Shown: in pieces, positions 1 through 9,749 of the stretch
Position numbering within the stretch: position 1 is the first letter of the stretch
Layout of the letters: each line of letters opens with the position of its first letter
Assembly: GCF_033100115.1 (NCBI RefSeq)
Contig: NZ_CP136910.1
Location: 4,281,001 to 4,345,000, forward strand
DNA length: 64,000 nucleotides
Direction: 5' to 3'
From: Anaerocolumna sp. AGMB13020
GTDB lineage: Bacteria > Bacillota > Clostridia > Lachnospirales > Lachnospiraceae
Notes under the pieces: generated by a model
What the model was told of the DNA's origin: nothing
Seen by the model: the letters and a program-made list of their open reading frames with translations, nothing else
Database searches by the model: none
Program-made: the position numbers and the translations under genes

Positions 1-495
1 GTAGCAAACAGTGGCATTTACATGTTGAATAGTATTATTTTTGCTGCAACAGGAAAATCGCTTCCTGGTTCTTTGATCTACTATAGTGATAAGCGATTTA
101 TTGTAATGGTTTTAATTGGAGCAATCCTTCTGCTGATAATCTATCTTGCTGGAAGAAAGTCACATAAGAGTTTTGATACTTTGTTTGCTGACTTAGCTGT
201 TCTTGCTCTTGGAATGCAAGTGGCTAATTTATTACGTACGGATTATTCTGCTTTTGGCATTCTTACCATTGCAGTGTTCTATGTATATAGAAGAAATCCT
301 TTCAGGTCTGCACTGGCAGGTTGTATTGTATTAAATATTATGACACTGGATGAAATAACAGCATTTTTTACATTGATACCAATTGCTAAGTATAACGGTG
401 AAAGAGGCTTAAGGCTAAAATATGTTTTTTATGCCTTTTATCCCGTTCATTTATTTCTTCTATATATCATTTGCAGGATTATGAAGATTGTATAA
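1..495 (+). CDS. TraX-family membrane protein, 5'-truncated by window edge
   Basis: The reading frame is open from base 1, so this is the C-terminal 164 codons of a longer gene; the ATG at 22 is probably internal. Hydrophobic stretches (about residues 34-50, 84-95 and 107-128 of the visible part) indicate several membrane segments. The C-terminal block YNGERGL followed by FYAFYPVHLFLLY is the signature I associate with TraX-family proteins, which are polytopic membrane proteins named after an F-pilin acetylase and common in Clostridia with unknown substrate. Family membership is inferred from that motif; the physiological role here is unknown. Confidence 0.7.
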   Translation, partial: VANSGIYMLNSIIFAATGKSLPGSLIYYSDKRFIVMVLIGAILLLIIYLAGRKSHKSFDTLFADLAVLALGMQVANLLRTDYSAFGILTIAVFYVYRRNPFRSALAGCIVLNIMTLDEITAFFTLIPIAKYNGERGLRLKYVFYAFYPVHLFLLYIICRIMKIV

Positions 496-588
496 GTATT
501 AGATTAGGGATGAATTGAGTAAGTGGTGTCAATCGGAATAAGACATCAATCTTAGTAAGACGTCAAACTGATTTATGTAAGGTATCAG

Positions 589-724
589 AATAAGTAAAGC
601 ATCAGAATAAGTAAAGCATCAGAATAAGTAAAGCATCAAAATAAGTAAAGCATCAAAATAAGTAAAGCATCAAAATAAGTAAAGCATCAAAATAAGTAAG
701 GTTTCAAAATAAGTAAGGCATGAA
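589..724. repeat. 17-bp tandem repeat, about 8 units
   Basis: Eight head-to-tail units of AATAAGTAAAGCATCAG, drifting to ...CATCAA and ...GGCATGA toward the right, with more degenerate relatives (TAAGAC.TCAA) from about 535 and to about 775. The array fills the gap between the TraX-like gene and the terminator of the FliK-like gene. No ORF or promoter is evident in it. Confidence 0.85.
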
Positions 725-806
725 ACTTAGTAAGGTACCAGCTGAGTAAGACACCAATCTAAGTAAGGCAGAAAATTAAATAAAATAGAAGGTATTTTAC
801 ATAAAA

Positions 807-857
807 GGGTGTATCTGAAAACTGAAATGAGTTATCAGACACGCCCTTGGTTGTTTT
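807..857 (-). terminator. Terminator hairpin of the FliK-like gene (possibly bidirectional)
   Basis: GGGTGTATCTGA (807-818) pairs with TCAGACACGCCC (835-846) using only G-U deviations. On the minus strand it is followed by TTTTATGT, and on the plus strand by TTGGTTGTTTTT, so it could stop transcription from either side. It lies 50 bp after the stop of the minus-strand gene ending at 907. Confidence 0.7.
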
Positions 858-906
858 TCAAAGAAAAGCTTTGCATAAATATGCCATTTGTTAACACAGA
901 TTGACC

Positions 907-2838
907 TTAAGCCCTTATATCAAAATGATACCGCTTCTCCTGTGAGTTCTCCGCAGAGGTTTCTCCAGAGGAATAAAGATTACCGGACAGAATGTCTTCG
1001 GAAGGAGATGGGGTGCTCGCTCTGTCATAAAATTCGGTGGATACCTGATAACCTTTCGTACTCAGCTTCTTTTCCAGGGCTTCCATGTGTGTGGATAACA
1101 AATGAAGTACATCTTTGTCTTCTAGATAGAAGGTATTCTTTAGGTGATTACTTGTCAGTTCAACGGATACATCCAGGGGTCCCAAATGTTCCATATTAAG
1201 ATGAAGAACTATCTTCACACCCTTTGTTATATCCAGCTCTGATTTCTTGTTTGAGTATACATAAAGCTCACTGTCCGTGAACTGGTTCTTTAACTTTACC
1301 GGCAGCTGTAAAAATGAAAACATATTCTGGAACATATTCATATACTGCACCGTGTCCGTCATATGGGAAAGCTGTGTGGTAAGAGATGGCATTTCATGAA
1401 ACATACCCTGTTCTGCGATAGAATTCAATTCGTTTAACTGTTTCAGAAGGCTTTCATAATGAGAACTTAAGGGGGAGGGTTTGTTTAAGTCCTCCGGGGT
1501 CAGAGTCCAGTCGGATAATAGCTTGGAATTCAGTAAGGCATGAAACTCTTTGGAGGAGAGCAGCTTCTCGCTGGATTCGGCAGGCTGTGACACCAGCTCT
1601 TCTGTAAGAGAGGGAGTCAAAAAGCTTAAAAGGTCCCTGGCGGAAATACTTCCGTCCATAACACCGTTATTGATGGAAGAAGGAAGATTATCTGAGCCAA
1701 GCAGATTTGTTAACATAATCAGAAGATTTCCTCTATCCTGGGCAGGCAACAGTTCTTTTAGCAGTGTTTTGTTATCTGAAGCGGAGATTGAAAGCAGCTT
1801 ATCCATTATATCTGATGCCGGTTGTTTTACCTCCAGCGGGTCAAGCAGGGAATAAGCTTTCAATATATTGGTCAGCTCAGTTGCCTGTACAGTGTCTAGG
1901 GTGCCATTTAATACGTTGTTGATTACCTCCGGAGAGATTAGGTTAGTGGGAAGTGTCTTAAGACTCTCAGCCAGTTCCGTTCTTTCAGAGAGGTTCAGCA
2001 ATTCACTAAACAGAATGTTTCCGGTGTTCGCAGCTATATTACCAGCTTGCATCTGTTCCTGAGTTCCTGCCGTTGAGGCAATTGGAATACCTTGCAGCAG
2101 GTTTTCCTTTGCCGGGATTTCCGCTGACAAGGGAGTCTGCGTGTCTGCTCCCAGTAATATCTGCAGCAGTTCCTGCTTGGCGCTTACGTTGCTGGAGGAA
2201 CCTAGGAACTGATTTATATTGTCAGAGAGTGTAGAAAGATTTTCAATCATTTTACCGTCAGAATGAAGAAATCCTTCCGCTATTTCAATGCTGGCACCAT
2301 TAACTGGAAGTTGATAACGTTGCAGGAACAGTAGTGTTTTAACAGAAACATCGGGGAATTGTGCCAGTTGTTTCGCAAATAGGTTAAGTGTATTTTTATC
2401 TATTGACATACGGGCGTTGAGAAGTTCGCTTACCAGACGTCTATTCCGAATAGTTTTTCCCAGATTAGCAGCTTCCAAGGCTTTATCTATAGTAGAGGAG
2501 AGATAGGAAGCAGAGCTTTCAGGAATAATCTTTAAGGTGAGGGATTGTGAGGTGGCATCTTCCACCCGGAAAGTAACCTTACTTCCTATTGAAAGAGTGC
2601 TGTTATCAGCCTGGAGTTTTGCCTTTAATACCTGACCGTCTGCCAGTTTTACAGTGACTTCATTATTCTTAAGGTCAATTACTTCACCTTTTATGACATT
2701 ACCTTTTTCTAAGCCATAGGCAGTGGATGAACCTTTGTTATCTCCGGAAGATATGTTATGAGAGCCTTGGGAGGAGGCAGTGTTAGTCGGGGTGTTAGAT
2801 TTGAGAGTACCAGTTTGTGTTACACTGCTATTTATCAT
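907..2838 (-). CDS. FliK-like protein (flagellar hook-length control C-terminal domain)
   Basis: 643 residues, with a Ser/Thr/Asn-rich N-terminus (1-40), a small beta-rich segment (about 48-110, GEVIDLKNNEVTVKLADG), a long Leu-rich middle, and a C-terminal domain (about 530-620) with HLNMEHLGPLDVSVEL. That pattern resembles the FliK/Flg_hook C-terminal fold, in which FliK senses hook length and switches export specificity. The start has a strong AAAGGAGG site. No other flagellar gene is in the window, so it is detached from any visible flagellar cluster. A role in motility is inference; a distant FliK-like secreted or structural protein is the alternative. Confidence 0.55.
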   Translation of the reverse strand: MINSSVTQTGTLKSNTPTNTASSQGSHNISSGDNKGSSTAYGLEKGNVIKGEVIDLKNNEVTVKLADGQVLKAKLQADNSTLSIGSKVTFRVEDATSQSLTLKIIPESSASYLSSTIDKALEAANLGKTIRNRRLVSELLNARMSIDKNTLNLFAKQLAQFPDVSVKTLLFLQRYQLPVNGASIEIAEGFLHSDGKMIENLSTLSDNINQFLGSSSNVSAKQELLQILLGADTQTPLSAEIPAKENLLQGIPIASTAGTQEQMQAGNIAANTGNILFSELLNLSERTELAESLKTLPTNLISPEVINNVLNGTLDTVQATELTNILKAYSLLDPLEVKQPASDIMDKLLSISASDNKTLLKELLPAQDRGNLLIMLTNLLGSDNLPSSINNGVMDGSISARDLLSFLTPSLTEELVSQPAESSEKLLSSKEFHALLNSKLLSDWTLTPEDLNKPSPLSSHYESLLKQLNELNSIAEQGMFHEMPSLTTQLSHMTDTVQYMNMFQNMFSFLQLPVKLKNQFTDSELYVYSNKKSELDITKGVKIVLHLNMEHLGPLDVSVELTSNHLKNTFYLEDKDVLHLLSTHMEALEKKLSTKGYQVSTEFYDRASTPSPSEDILSGNLYSSGETSAENSQEKRYHFDIRA

Positions 2839-3055
2839 ATAAGAGCCTCCTTTTCTGTGGGTTGTCAGTTTAGCAAATATCTAAGATTATTCTATAGTGC
2901 TTACGCGATTGTAATAAATCTATTTAAATACATTTGCTGAAGTTATATTTTCATATTTTATATCGGTTGAAAACACCAAATTCAAAATGCCACTTAATTA
3001 AATAACGTTTATTCGATAAAAAAACTTATAAAATAAATTAAAATGAAAAAAAAGA

Positions 3056-3084
3056 TTGATTTTTTATGCGCCGTATATTATAAT
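3056..3084 (+). promoter_or_regulatory. gltBD promoter
   Basis: TTGATT (3056-3061), 17-bp spacer, TATAAT (3079-3084). Predicted start of transcription is about 3090, immediately before the small hairpin and terminator described in the next entry. The spacing and -10 match are excellent for a sigma-A-type promoter. Confidence 0.75.
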
Positions 3085-3090
3085 CTGTTA

Positions 3091-3139
3091 CAGAACGAAG
3101 ATGTTCTTAGAGGCCCGGCCTTTGAGAATGTCTTTTTTT
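3091..3139 (+). promoter_or_regulatory. Transcription attenuator in the gltBD leader
   Basis: A perfect 5-bp hairpin, AGAAC-GAAGAT-GTTCT (3092-3107), overlaps the left arm of a 16-bp intrinsic terminator, AAGATGTTCTTAGAGG (3098-3113) with CCTTTGAGAATGTCTT (3119-3134), followed by seven T (3133-3139). The two folds exclude each other, so stabilising the small hairpin would allow read-through. Terminator overlapped by a six-base-loop hairpin is the logic of ANTAR-type antitermination known for nitrogen genes. Only one small hairpin is visible, and its loop (GAAGAT) has G rather than A at position 1, so assignment to that class is tentative. Confidence 0.65.
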
Positions 3140-3371
3140 GTATGTTGAAATATGGAAATATTATTATACCATGAATATTTATTCTGTGAAATGCTTATCA
3201 TTATAATTTTTTGTCTAACATTAATGGTAGGAATAAGGAAATGCATTCACTTCACCGCGTTGAATAATCGGTTATTTGATTGTTCGGGCAGCCGTTAAAG
3301 CAATGGATATATTACTTCATTATTTATTATTTTACCGGTCGTAATTATTTTATTAGAAAAGAGGCGTGCGA
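3140..3371 (+). other. gltB leader, remaining 5' UTR
   Basis: About 230 bp of AT-rich untranslated sequence between the attenuator and gltB. I see no second strong promoter or conserved riboswitch core in it. Confidence 0.4.
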
Positions 3372-6300
3372 ATGGACAGATATGGCGTAGAAGAAACTAA
3401 ACGTACATGTGAGGGCTTATATGACCCCAGATTTGAACATGATAACTGCGGTATAGGTGCAGTTGTTAATATCAAAGGTGTTAAGACTCATGAAACAGTA
3501 GCCAATGCATTGAAGATTGTTGAGAATCTGGAACACCGTGCCGGTAAGGATGCGGAAGGAAAGACCGGTGACGGTGTAGGTATCCTGCTTCAGATATCCC
3601 ATAAATTCTTCCAGAAAGAAGCGGAAGCTCTCAACATTAATTTGGGAGGGGAACGAAATTACGGAATCGGTATGTTCTTCTTTCCTCAGGATGAGCTTTC
3701 CAGAAATCAGGCAAAGAAGATGTTTGAGATTATTGTGGAAAAAGAAGGGATGGAGTTCTTAGGATGGAGAAAAGTTCCCATTGATCCCAAAATTCTTGGA
3801 ACACAAGCTGTTGAATGTATGCCATGTATCATGCAGGGATTCGTTAAGAGACCATCAGGTGTTAAGAAGGGCTTGGACTTTGACCGCAGACTCTATATTG
3901 CAAGAAGAGTGTTTGAGCAGAGCAATGACAACACCTACGTTGTATCCTTATCCAGCCGTACCATTGTATATAAAGGAATGTTCCTGGTTAATCAGCTTCG
4001 TATGTTTTTTATCGATCTTCAGGATAAAATATATGAATCTGCTATTGCCATCGTTCATTCACGTTTTAGTACCAATACCAATCCAAGCTGGCAGAGAGCC
4101 CATCCTAACAGGCTTATTGTACACAACGGTGAGATTAATACCATCAGAGGAAATGTCGATAAGATGCTTGCCAGGGAAGAGACCATGCAGTCCAAGTACC
4201 TGAACAAAGAACTTCATAAGATACTTCCTGTTATCAATGCAGAAGGCTCAGACTCCGCCATGCTTGATAATGCGTTGGAATTCTTGATTATGAGCGGTAT
4301 GGACCTGCCACTTGCGGTTATGATAACCATTCCGGAACCCTGGACGAACGATCAGAATATGAGCCAGGAGAAGAAGGATTTCTATCAATATTATGCTACT
4401 ATGATGGAACCTTGGGACGGACCTGCTTCCATCCTGTTTAGTGACGGAGATATTATGGGGGCCGTACTTGACCGTAATGGTTTAAGACCTTCCCGTTATT
4501 ATATCACCGAGGATGACCATCTGGTTTTATCCTCAGAGGTAGGGGTACTGGATATCGCACCTGAGAAAATAGTGAAGAAGGAAAGACTTCGTCCCGGTAA
4601 GATGCTCTTGGTAGATACCGTAAAGGGCTGCGTAATTGACGATGAAGATTTAAAAAACAGCTATGCCAGCGGAAGTCCTTATGGAGAGTGGCTGGACAGC
4701 AATCTGGTGAAGCTGAAAGATCTTCATATCCCCAATAAGAAAGTATGGGAATATGACGATGAGGAAAGAGCAAGGCTTCAGAAGGCATTTGGCTATACTT
4801 ATGAAGATTACAGGACTACAATCCTTCCTATGGCAAGAACCGGTGCAGAACCGGTAGCAGCTATGGGTGCTGACAGCCCCCTGCCCATTCTGTCAAAGAG
4901 CAACCCTCCGTTGTTCAGCTATTTCAGGCAGCTTTTTGCTCAGGTAACCAATCCTCCTATTGATGCTATCAGGGAAGAAATCGTAACCTCTACAGATGTA
5001 TATATAGGAGAAGACGGAAATCTCTTGGAGGAATGTGCAGAAAACTGCAAAGTACTTAAGATTCACAACCCCATCCTTACCAGCACCGATCTCTTAAAGA
5101 TCAAGTCCATGAAGATACCGGGCTTTAAGGTGGAAACCATTCCGATTATTTATTATAAGAATACCTCTTTAGAGAGAGCGATTGATCATATATTCGTAGA
5201 AGCCGACCGTGCATATAAGGAAGGAGCCAATATACTGATCCTTTCCGACCGAGGCGTTGATGAGAATCATGTAGCTATTCCTTCTCTGTTAGCGGTGTCC
5301 GCGATGCAGCAGCATCTGGTAAGAACCAAGAAGAGAACAGCAGTTGCTATGATATTAGAAAGTGCAGAACCCAGAGAAGTTCATCATTTTGCAACTCTTT
5401 TAGGTTATGGAGCCTGTGCGGTTAATCCATATCTTGCCCAGGAATCCATTAAGCAGCTTATTGCCAACAATATGCTGGATAAGGATTACTATGCAGCGGT
5501 AAATGATTACAATAAGGCAATATTAAAGGGAATTGTAAAGATAGCCTCCAAAATGGGTATTTCAACAATCCAGTCCTATCAGGGTTCCAAGATATTTGAA
5601 GCAATCGGTATCTGCAAAAATGTAATTGACAGATATTTTACTGACACTGTAAGCCGTATCGAAGGAATTTCTATTAAGGATATTGAGAAACAGGTAGATG
5701 AGCTTCATACCAAAGCATTCGATCCTCTTGGACTTAATGCAGACTTAACACTTGATAACAGTGGTAATCACAAATTAAGAAGCGGCAAAGAAGAACATCT
5801 GTATAACCCTCAGACCATACACCTGCTTCAGAAGGCAACCAGAAATGGTGACTATGAATCCTTTAAGGAATACACGAAGCTTATTGAGAAGGAAGAGGAA
5901 GGCATCAACTTAAGAGGTCTTTTAGATTTTAAATTCCCGGAAGCAGGCATTCCCATTGAAGAAGTAGAAAGTGTTGATTCCATTGTAAAACGCTTTAAGA
6001 CTGGTGCCATGTCCTATGGTTCCATCTCACAGGAAGCACATGAAACCCTGGCAATTGCAATGAATATGTTATCCGGTAAATCCAATAGCGGTGAAGGCGG
6101 TGAGAGCTTAGAACGTCTGAATATCTCAAAAGACGGACTCAATAAATGTTCTGCTATTAAACAGGTGGCTTCCGGAAGATTCGGTGTAACCAGCCAGTAC
6201 CTGGTAAGTGCAAAGGAAATCCAGATAAAGATGGCACAGGGAGCAAAACCCGGTGAAGGCGGTCAGCTGCCGGCTGAAAAAGTATATCCCTGGGTTGCTA

Positions 6301-7931
6301 AGACAAGACATTCAACGCCTGGTGTAGGTCTGATTTCACCGCCGCCTCATCACGATATTTACTCTATTGAGGATTTGGCACAGTTGATTTATGACCTGAA
6401 GAACTCCAACAAAGACGCCAGAATTTCTGTTAAACTGGTTTCCGAAGCAGGTGTTGGAACTGTTGCGGCAGGTGTTGCAAAAGCAGGTGCACAGGTTATC
6501 CTGATTTCCGGCTTTGACGGTGGTACCGGTGCTGCACCCAGAAATTCCATTCACAATGCCGGACTTCCCTGGGAGTTAGGTCTTGCAGAGACACATCAGA
6601 CACTTATCATGAACGGACTTCGCTCCAGGGTAATGGTAGAGACTGACGGTAAGCTTATGTCAGGAAGAGACGTTGTAATAGCAGCGCTTCTTGGTGCAGA
6701 GGAATTCGGTTTTGCAACTGCGCCACTGGTGACCTTAGGCTGTGTCATGATGCGTGTATGTAATCTGGACACCTGTCCGGTAGGTGTTGCTACCCAGAAT
6801 CCGGAGCTACGTAAGAACTTTAAAGGTAAACCGGAATATGTAATCAACTTCATGCGCTTTATCGCAGAAGAAGTAAGAGAATATATGGCAAGACTTGGTG
6901 TACGCAAATTGGAGGAGCTGGTAGGAAGAAGCGAGCTGTTAAAAGAAAAAGAAAATGCAATGACCGGAAGAGCAGCAAGAATTGACCTTTCCAGGATTCT
7001 TAATAATCCTTACGCAGGAGACAGTGAAAAGGGTCATTTTGATCCCAGCAAGGTATATAACTTTGAGCTGGAAAAGACCATTGATGAGAGAATTCTCTTA
7101 AAGAAACTTAAGAGTGCTATAGCTGCCGGGCAATCCAAGACCGTTGAAGTGGAAGTATCCAATATCGATCGTACATTCGGAACCATCTTAGGTTCAGAAA
7201 TTACTAAAGCTCACGGTACTACTCTGGAAGAGGATACTTACGTTATCAAATGCCAGGGCAGCGGCGGGCAGAGTTTCGGAGCTTTTATTCCGAAGGGACT
7301 TACCCTCGAATTATCCGGTGACAGCAACGATTATTTCGGAAAAGGTCTTTCTGGCGGCAAGCTGGTAGTATATCCTCCCAAAGGAACGAAATTCGAAGCA
7401 GATAAGAACATTATTATCGGTAATGTTGCACTTTACGGTGCTACCAGCGGTAAGGTGTTTATAAACGGAGTTGCGGGAGAACGTTTCTGTGTACGTAATT
7501 CCGGAGCCAGTGCTGTTGTTGAAGGGGTGGGCGACCACGGCTGTGAGTATATGACCGGCGGAAGAGTTGTAGTACTTGGTACTACCGGGAAGAACTTTGC
7601 GGCAGGTATGAGCGGCGGTATAGCTTATGTACTGGATGAAGGCAGCAATTTATATAAGAAGCTTAACAAGGAAATGGTATCCATGGAAGCTGTAACCGAG
7701 AAGTATGATGTTCTGGAATTAAAGAGCATGATTACAGAACATGTAGAGAAAACCGGCTCCTTAAAAGGTAAGGATATCTTAGAGAACTTCATGGATTATC
7801 TGCCTAAGTTTAAGAAGATTATTCCTTATGATTACAGCCGTATGCTTATGACCATTGTTCAGATGGAAGAAAAAGGCTTAAGCAGCGAACAGGCACAGAT
7901 AGAGGCATTCTTTGCCAACACCAGGAGCTAG
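3372..7931 (+). CDS. gltB: Glutamate synthase (NADPH) large subunit
   Basis: 1519 residues, normal length. Transfers the amide of glutamine to 2-oxoglutarate, giving two glutamates; cytoplasmic. An N-terminal class II glutamine amidotransferase domain begins at the nucleophile Cys in DNCGIGAVV after a short propeptide. A central domain follows, then the FMN/synthase domain (SGEGGES, PGEGGQLP, GGTGAAPRNS). A 3Fe-4S cysteine cluster lies in GCVMMRVCNLDTCPVG, and a C-terminal GXGXG beta-helix has repeated Gly motifs. I chose the ATG at 3372 because GAGG at 3361-3364 is 7 bases upstream; the GTG at 3366 is too close. It is followed after 13 bp by gltD. Confidence 0.97.
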   Translation: MDRYGVEETKRTCEGLYDPRFEHDNCGIGAVVNIKGVKTHETVANALKIVENLEHRAGKDAEGKTGDGVGILLQISHKFFQKEAEALNINLGGERNYGIGMFFFPQDELSRNQAKKMFEIIVEKEGMEFLGWRKVPIDPKILGTQAVECMPCIMQGFVKRPSGVKKGLDFDRRLYIARRVFEQSNDNTYVVSLSSRTIVYKGMFLVNQLRMFFIDLQDKIYESAIAIVHSRFSTNTNPSWQRAHPNRLIVHNGEINTIRGNVDKMLAREETMQSKYLNKELHKILPVINAEGSDSAMLDNALEFLIMSGMDLPLAVMITIPEPWTNDQNMSQEKKDFYQYYATMMEPWDGPASILFSDGDIMGAVLDRNGLRPSRYYITEDDHLVLSSEVGVLDIAPEKIVKKERLRPGKMLLVDTVKGCVIDDEDLKNSYASGSPYGEWLDSNLVKLKDLHIPNKKVWEYDDEERARLQKAFGYTYEDYRTTILPMARTGAEPVAAMGADSPLPILSKSNPPLFSYFRQLFAQVTNPPIDAIREEIVTSTDVYIGEDGNLLEECAENCKVLKIHNPILTSTDLLKIKSMKIPGFKVETIPIIYYKNTSLERAIDHIFVEADRAYKEGANILILSDRGVDENHVAIPSLLAVSAMQQHLVRTKKRTAVAMILESAEPREVHHFATLLGYGACAVNPYLAQESIKQLIANNMLDKDYYAAVNDYNKAILKGIVKIASKMGISTIQSYQGSKIFEAIGICKNVIDRYFTDTVSRIEGISIKDIEKQVDELHTKAFDPLGLNADLTLDNSGNHKLRSGKEEHLYNPQTIHLLQKATRNGDYESFKEYTKLIEKEEEGINLRGLLDFKFPEAGIPIEEVESVDSIVKRFKTGAMSYGSISQEAHETLAIAMNMLSGKSNSGEGGESLERLNISKDGLNKCSAIKQVASGRFGVTSQYLVSAKEIQIKMAQGAKPGEGGQLPAEKVYPWVAKTRHSTPGVGLISPPPHHDIYSIEDLAQLIYDLKNSNKDARISVKLVSEAGVGTVAAGVAKAGAQVILISGFDGGTGAAPRNSIHNAGLPWELGLAETHQTLIMNGLRSRVMVETDGKLMSGRDVVIAALLGAEEFGFATAPLVTLGCVMMRVCNLDTCPVGVATQNPELRKNFKGKPEYVINFMRFIAEEVREYMARLGVRKLEELVGRSELLKEKENAMTGRAARIDLSRILNNPYAGDSEKGHFDPSKVYNFELEKTIDERILLKKLKSAIAAGQSKTVEVEVSNIDRTFGTILGSEITKAHGTTLEEDTYVIKCQGSGGQSFGAFIPKGLTLELSGDSNDYFGKGLSGGKLVVYPPKGTKFEADKNIIIGNVALYGATSGKVFINGVAGERFCVRNSGASAVVEGVGDHGCEYMTGGRVVVLGTTGKNFAAGMSGGIAYVLDEGSNLYKKLNKEMVSMEAVTEKYDVLELKSMITEHVEKTGSLKGKDILENFMDYLPKFKKIIPYDYSRMLMTIVQMEEKGLSSEQAQIEAFFANTRS

Positions 7932-7944
7932 GAGGTAGGAAGCA

Positions 7945-9429
7945 ATGGGAAAACCAACAGGATTTATGGAATATGACAGAAAGCTGAGTAAAGGACTGGC
8001 TCCTGAAGAACGTATCAAGAATTTTGACGAATTCCACATTCCTCTGCCAAAGGAGGAGCAAAGGATACAGGGAGCAAGATGTATGGACTGCGGTGTACCT
8101 TTCTGCCAGTCAGGAGTTATCCTAAACGGAATGACTTCTGGTTGCCCGTTAAATAACCTTGTACCGGAATGGAATGATCTGTTATACAACGGAAATATGA
8201 ATCAGGCACTAAACCGCTTGTTTAAGACAAATAATTTCCCTGAATTTACCGGGCGTGTATGTCCGGCTCCCTGTGAGCCGGCCTGCACCTGTAATGTGGC
8301 GACCACTCCGGTAGCTATCAAGGAAAATGAGTTAAGTATAATAGAAAACGGATACAAAGCAGGTTTTATAACTGCCCAGCCCCCCAAGGTAAGAACCGGT
8401 AAGAAAGTTGCCGTTATCGGCTCCGGCCCTTCCGGTCTCGCAGCAGCAGACCAGTTGAATAAACGCGGTCATCAAGTAACCGTGTTTGAACGCTCCGACC
8501 GTATTGGCGGACTGCTGATGTATGGCATCCCCAATATGAAACTGGAGAAGCACGTTATTGACCGTAAGGTAAACCTCATGAAAGAAGAAGGGGTAACCTT
8601 TATCACAGGAGCTGATGTAGGGAAAGATATAAAGGTATCGCAATTAAAGAAGGAATATGACAGCATCATCTTGGCATGTGGGGCCTCCAAACCCAGAGAT
8701 ATCAATGCGCCTGGAAGGGAAGCGAAGGGAATCTATTTTGCGGTGGATTTCTTAAAGGGTGTTACGAAGAGTCTGCTGGATTCTAATTTCGAAGATGGTG
8801 CCTGTATCAACACCAAAGGTAAGAATGTAATCGTAATCGGTGGTGGAGATACCGGAAACGACTGTGTTGGTACCAGTGTAAGACAGGGAGCCCAATCTGT
8901 TCTTCAGATCGAAATGATGCCTAAGCCCCCGGAAACCAGACGGGAAGACAATCCCTGGCCCGAATGGCCCAAGGTATTAAAGACTGACTATGGTCAGGAG
9001 GAAGCCATTGCAGTATATGGAAGTGATCCGAGAGTTTATGAATCAACGGTAAAAGAATTTATAGCAGATAAGGATGGCAATCTGATCAAAGTTAAGATTG
9101 TGAAGCTTTGCAGCAAATTCAATGCTGAAACAAAGAGGTTTCAGATGGAAGAGGTACCGGGCAGTGAATATGAAGTAAATGCAGATTATGTATTTATTGC
9201 AGCAGGTTTCCTCGGAACAGAAGAATATGTGGCAAAAGCCTTTGGTGTCGAGTTAAATGCGAGAACCAATGTTGCTACAGAGGAAGGCAAATATCAAACC
9301 AGCCAGGAGAAAGTATTTGTAACCGGTGACATGCGCAGAGGACAGAGTCTTGTAGTATGGGCAATCAGAGAAGGCAGAGAAGTTGCTATGGCTGTGGATG
9401 AAAGTCTGATGGGATATAGTAATTTATAA
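7945..9429 (+). CDS. gltD: Glutamate synthase small subunit
   Basis: 494 residues. Supplies electrons from NADPH via FAD and two 4Fe-4S clusters to GltB. Cluster cysteines are in CMDCGVPFCQSG and CPAPCEPACTC near the N-terminus; the FAD-binding GSGPSGLAAA is at about residue 158 and the NADPH-binding GGGDTGNDC at about 299. An AGGAGG ribosome site precedes the start. It is co-transcribed with gltB and therefore under the same leader attenuator. Confidence 0.97.
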   Translation: MGKPTGFMEYDRKLSKGLAPEERIKNFDEFHIPLPKEEQRIQGARCMDCGVPFCQSGVILNGMTSGCPLNNLVPEWNDLLYNGNMNQALNRLFKTNNFPEFTGRVCPAPCEPACTCNVATTPVAIKENELSIIENGYKAGFITAQPPKVRTGKKVAVIGSGPSGLAAADQLNKRGHQVTVFERSDRIGGLLMYGIPNMKLEKHVIDRKVNLMKEEGVTFITGADVGKDIKVSQLKKEYDSIILACGASKPRDINAPGREAKGIYFAVDFLKGVTKSLLDSNFEDGACINTKGKNVIVIGGGDTGNDCVGTSVRQGAQSVLQIEMMPKPPETRREDNPWPEWPKVLKTDYGQEEAIAVYGSDPRVYESTVKEFIADKDGNLIKVKIVKLCSKFNAETKRFQMEEVPGSEYEVNADYVFIAAGFLGTEEYVAKAFGVELNARTNVATEEGKYQTSQEKVFVTGDMRRGQSLVVWAIREGREVAMAVDESLMGYSNL

Positions 9430-9443
9430 GATAAGAAAGAATG

Positions 9444-9480
9444 GGAGTGATGCTGTTTTATGGTGGCATCACTCCTTTTA
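9444..9480 (+). terminator. gltBD terminator
   Basis: GGAGTGATGC (9444-9453) pairs perfectly with GCATCACTCC (9466-9475), followed by TTTTA. Confidence 0.9.
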
Positions 9481-9749
9481 TCATCTCATAAATTAGTGAT
9501 TTAATAGATACGTTGAAATATAAATTTTAGAATTTATTATATAACCTAAATGAAATTTTTATATATGAAGAAAAATACTAGAAATCTTTTACCAGGCGAT
9601 AATATTACAATGACGAGCAAAAGTGCTTAATTACAGGATTTTCTTAATATTATGAGAAAAGTGGTTTTACTTGGTAAAAAATTAAAAATTCATTGATTTT
9701 ACTGTGATTTAAGAGTATTGTTAGTATTATATTTATAGCGATTATGCGG
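9481..9749 (+). promoter_or_regulatory. AT-rich region upstream of CRISPR array (candidate leader)
   Basis: About 270 bp without a credible gene, very AT-rich, directly abutting the first intact repeat. The degenerate repeat sits at the far (right) end of the array, so this side is the expected leader and promoter side. Confidence 0.5.
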
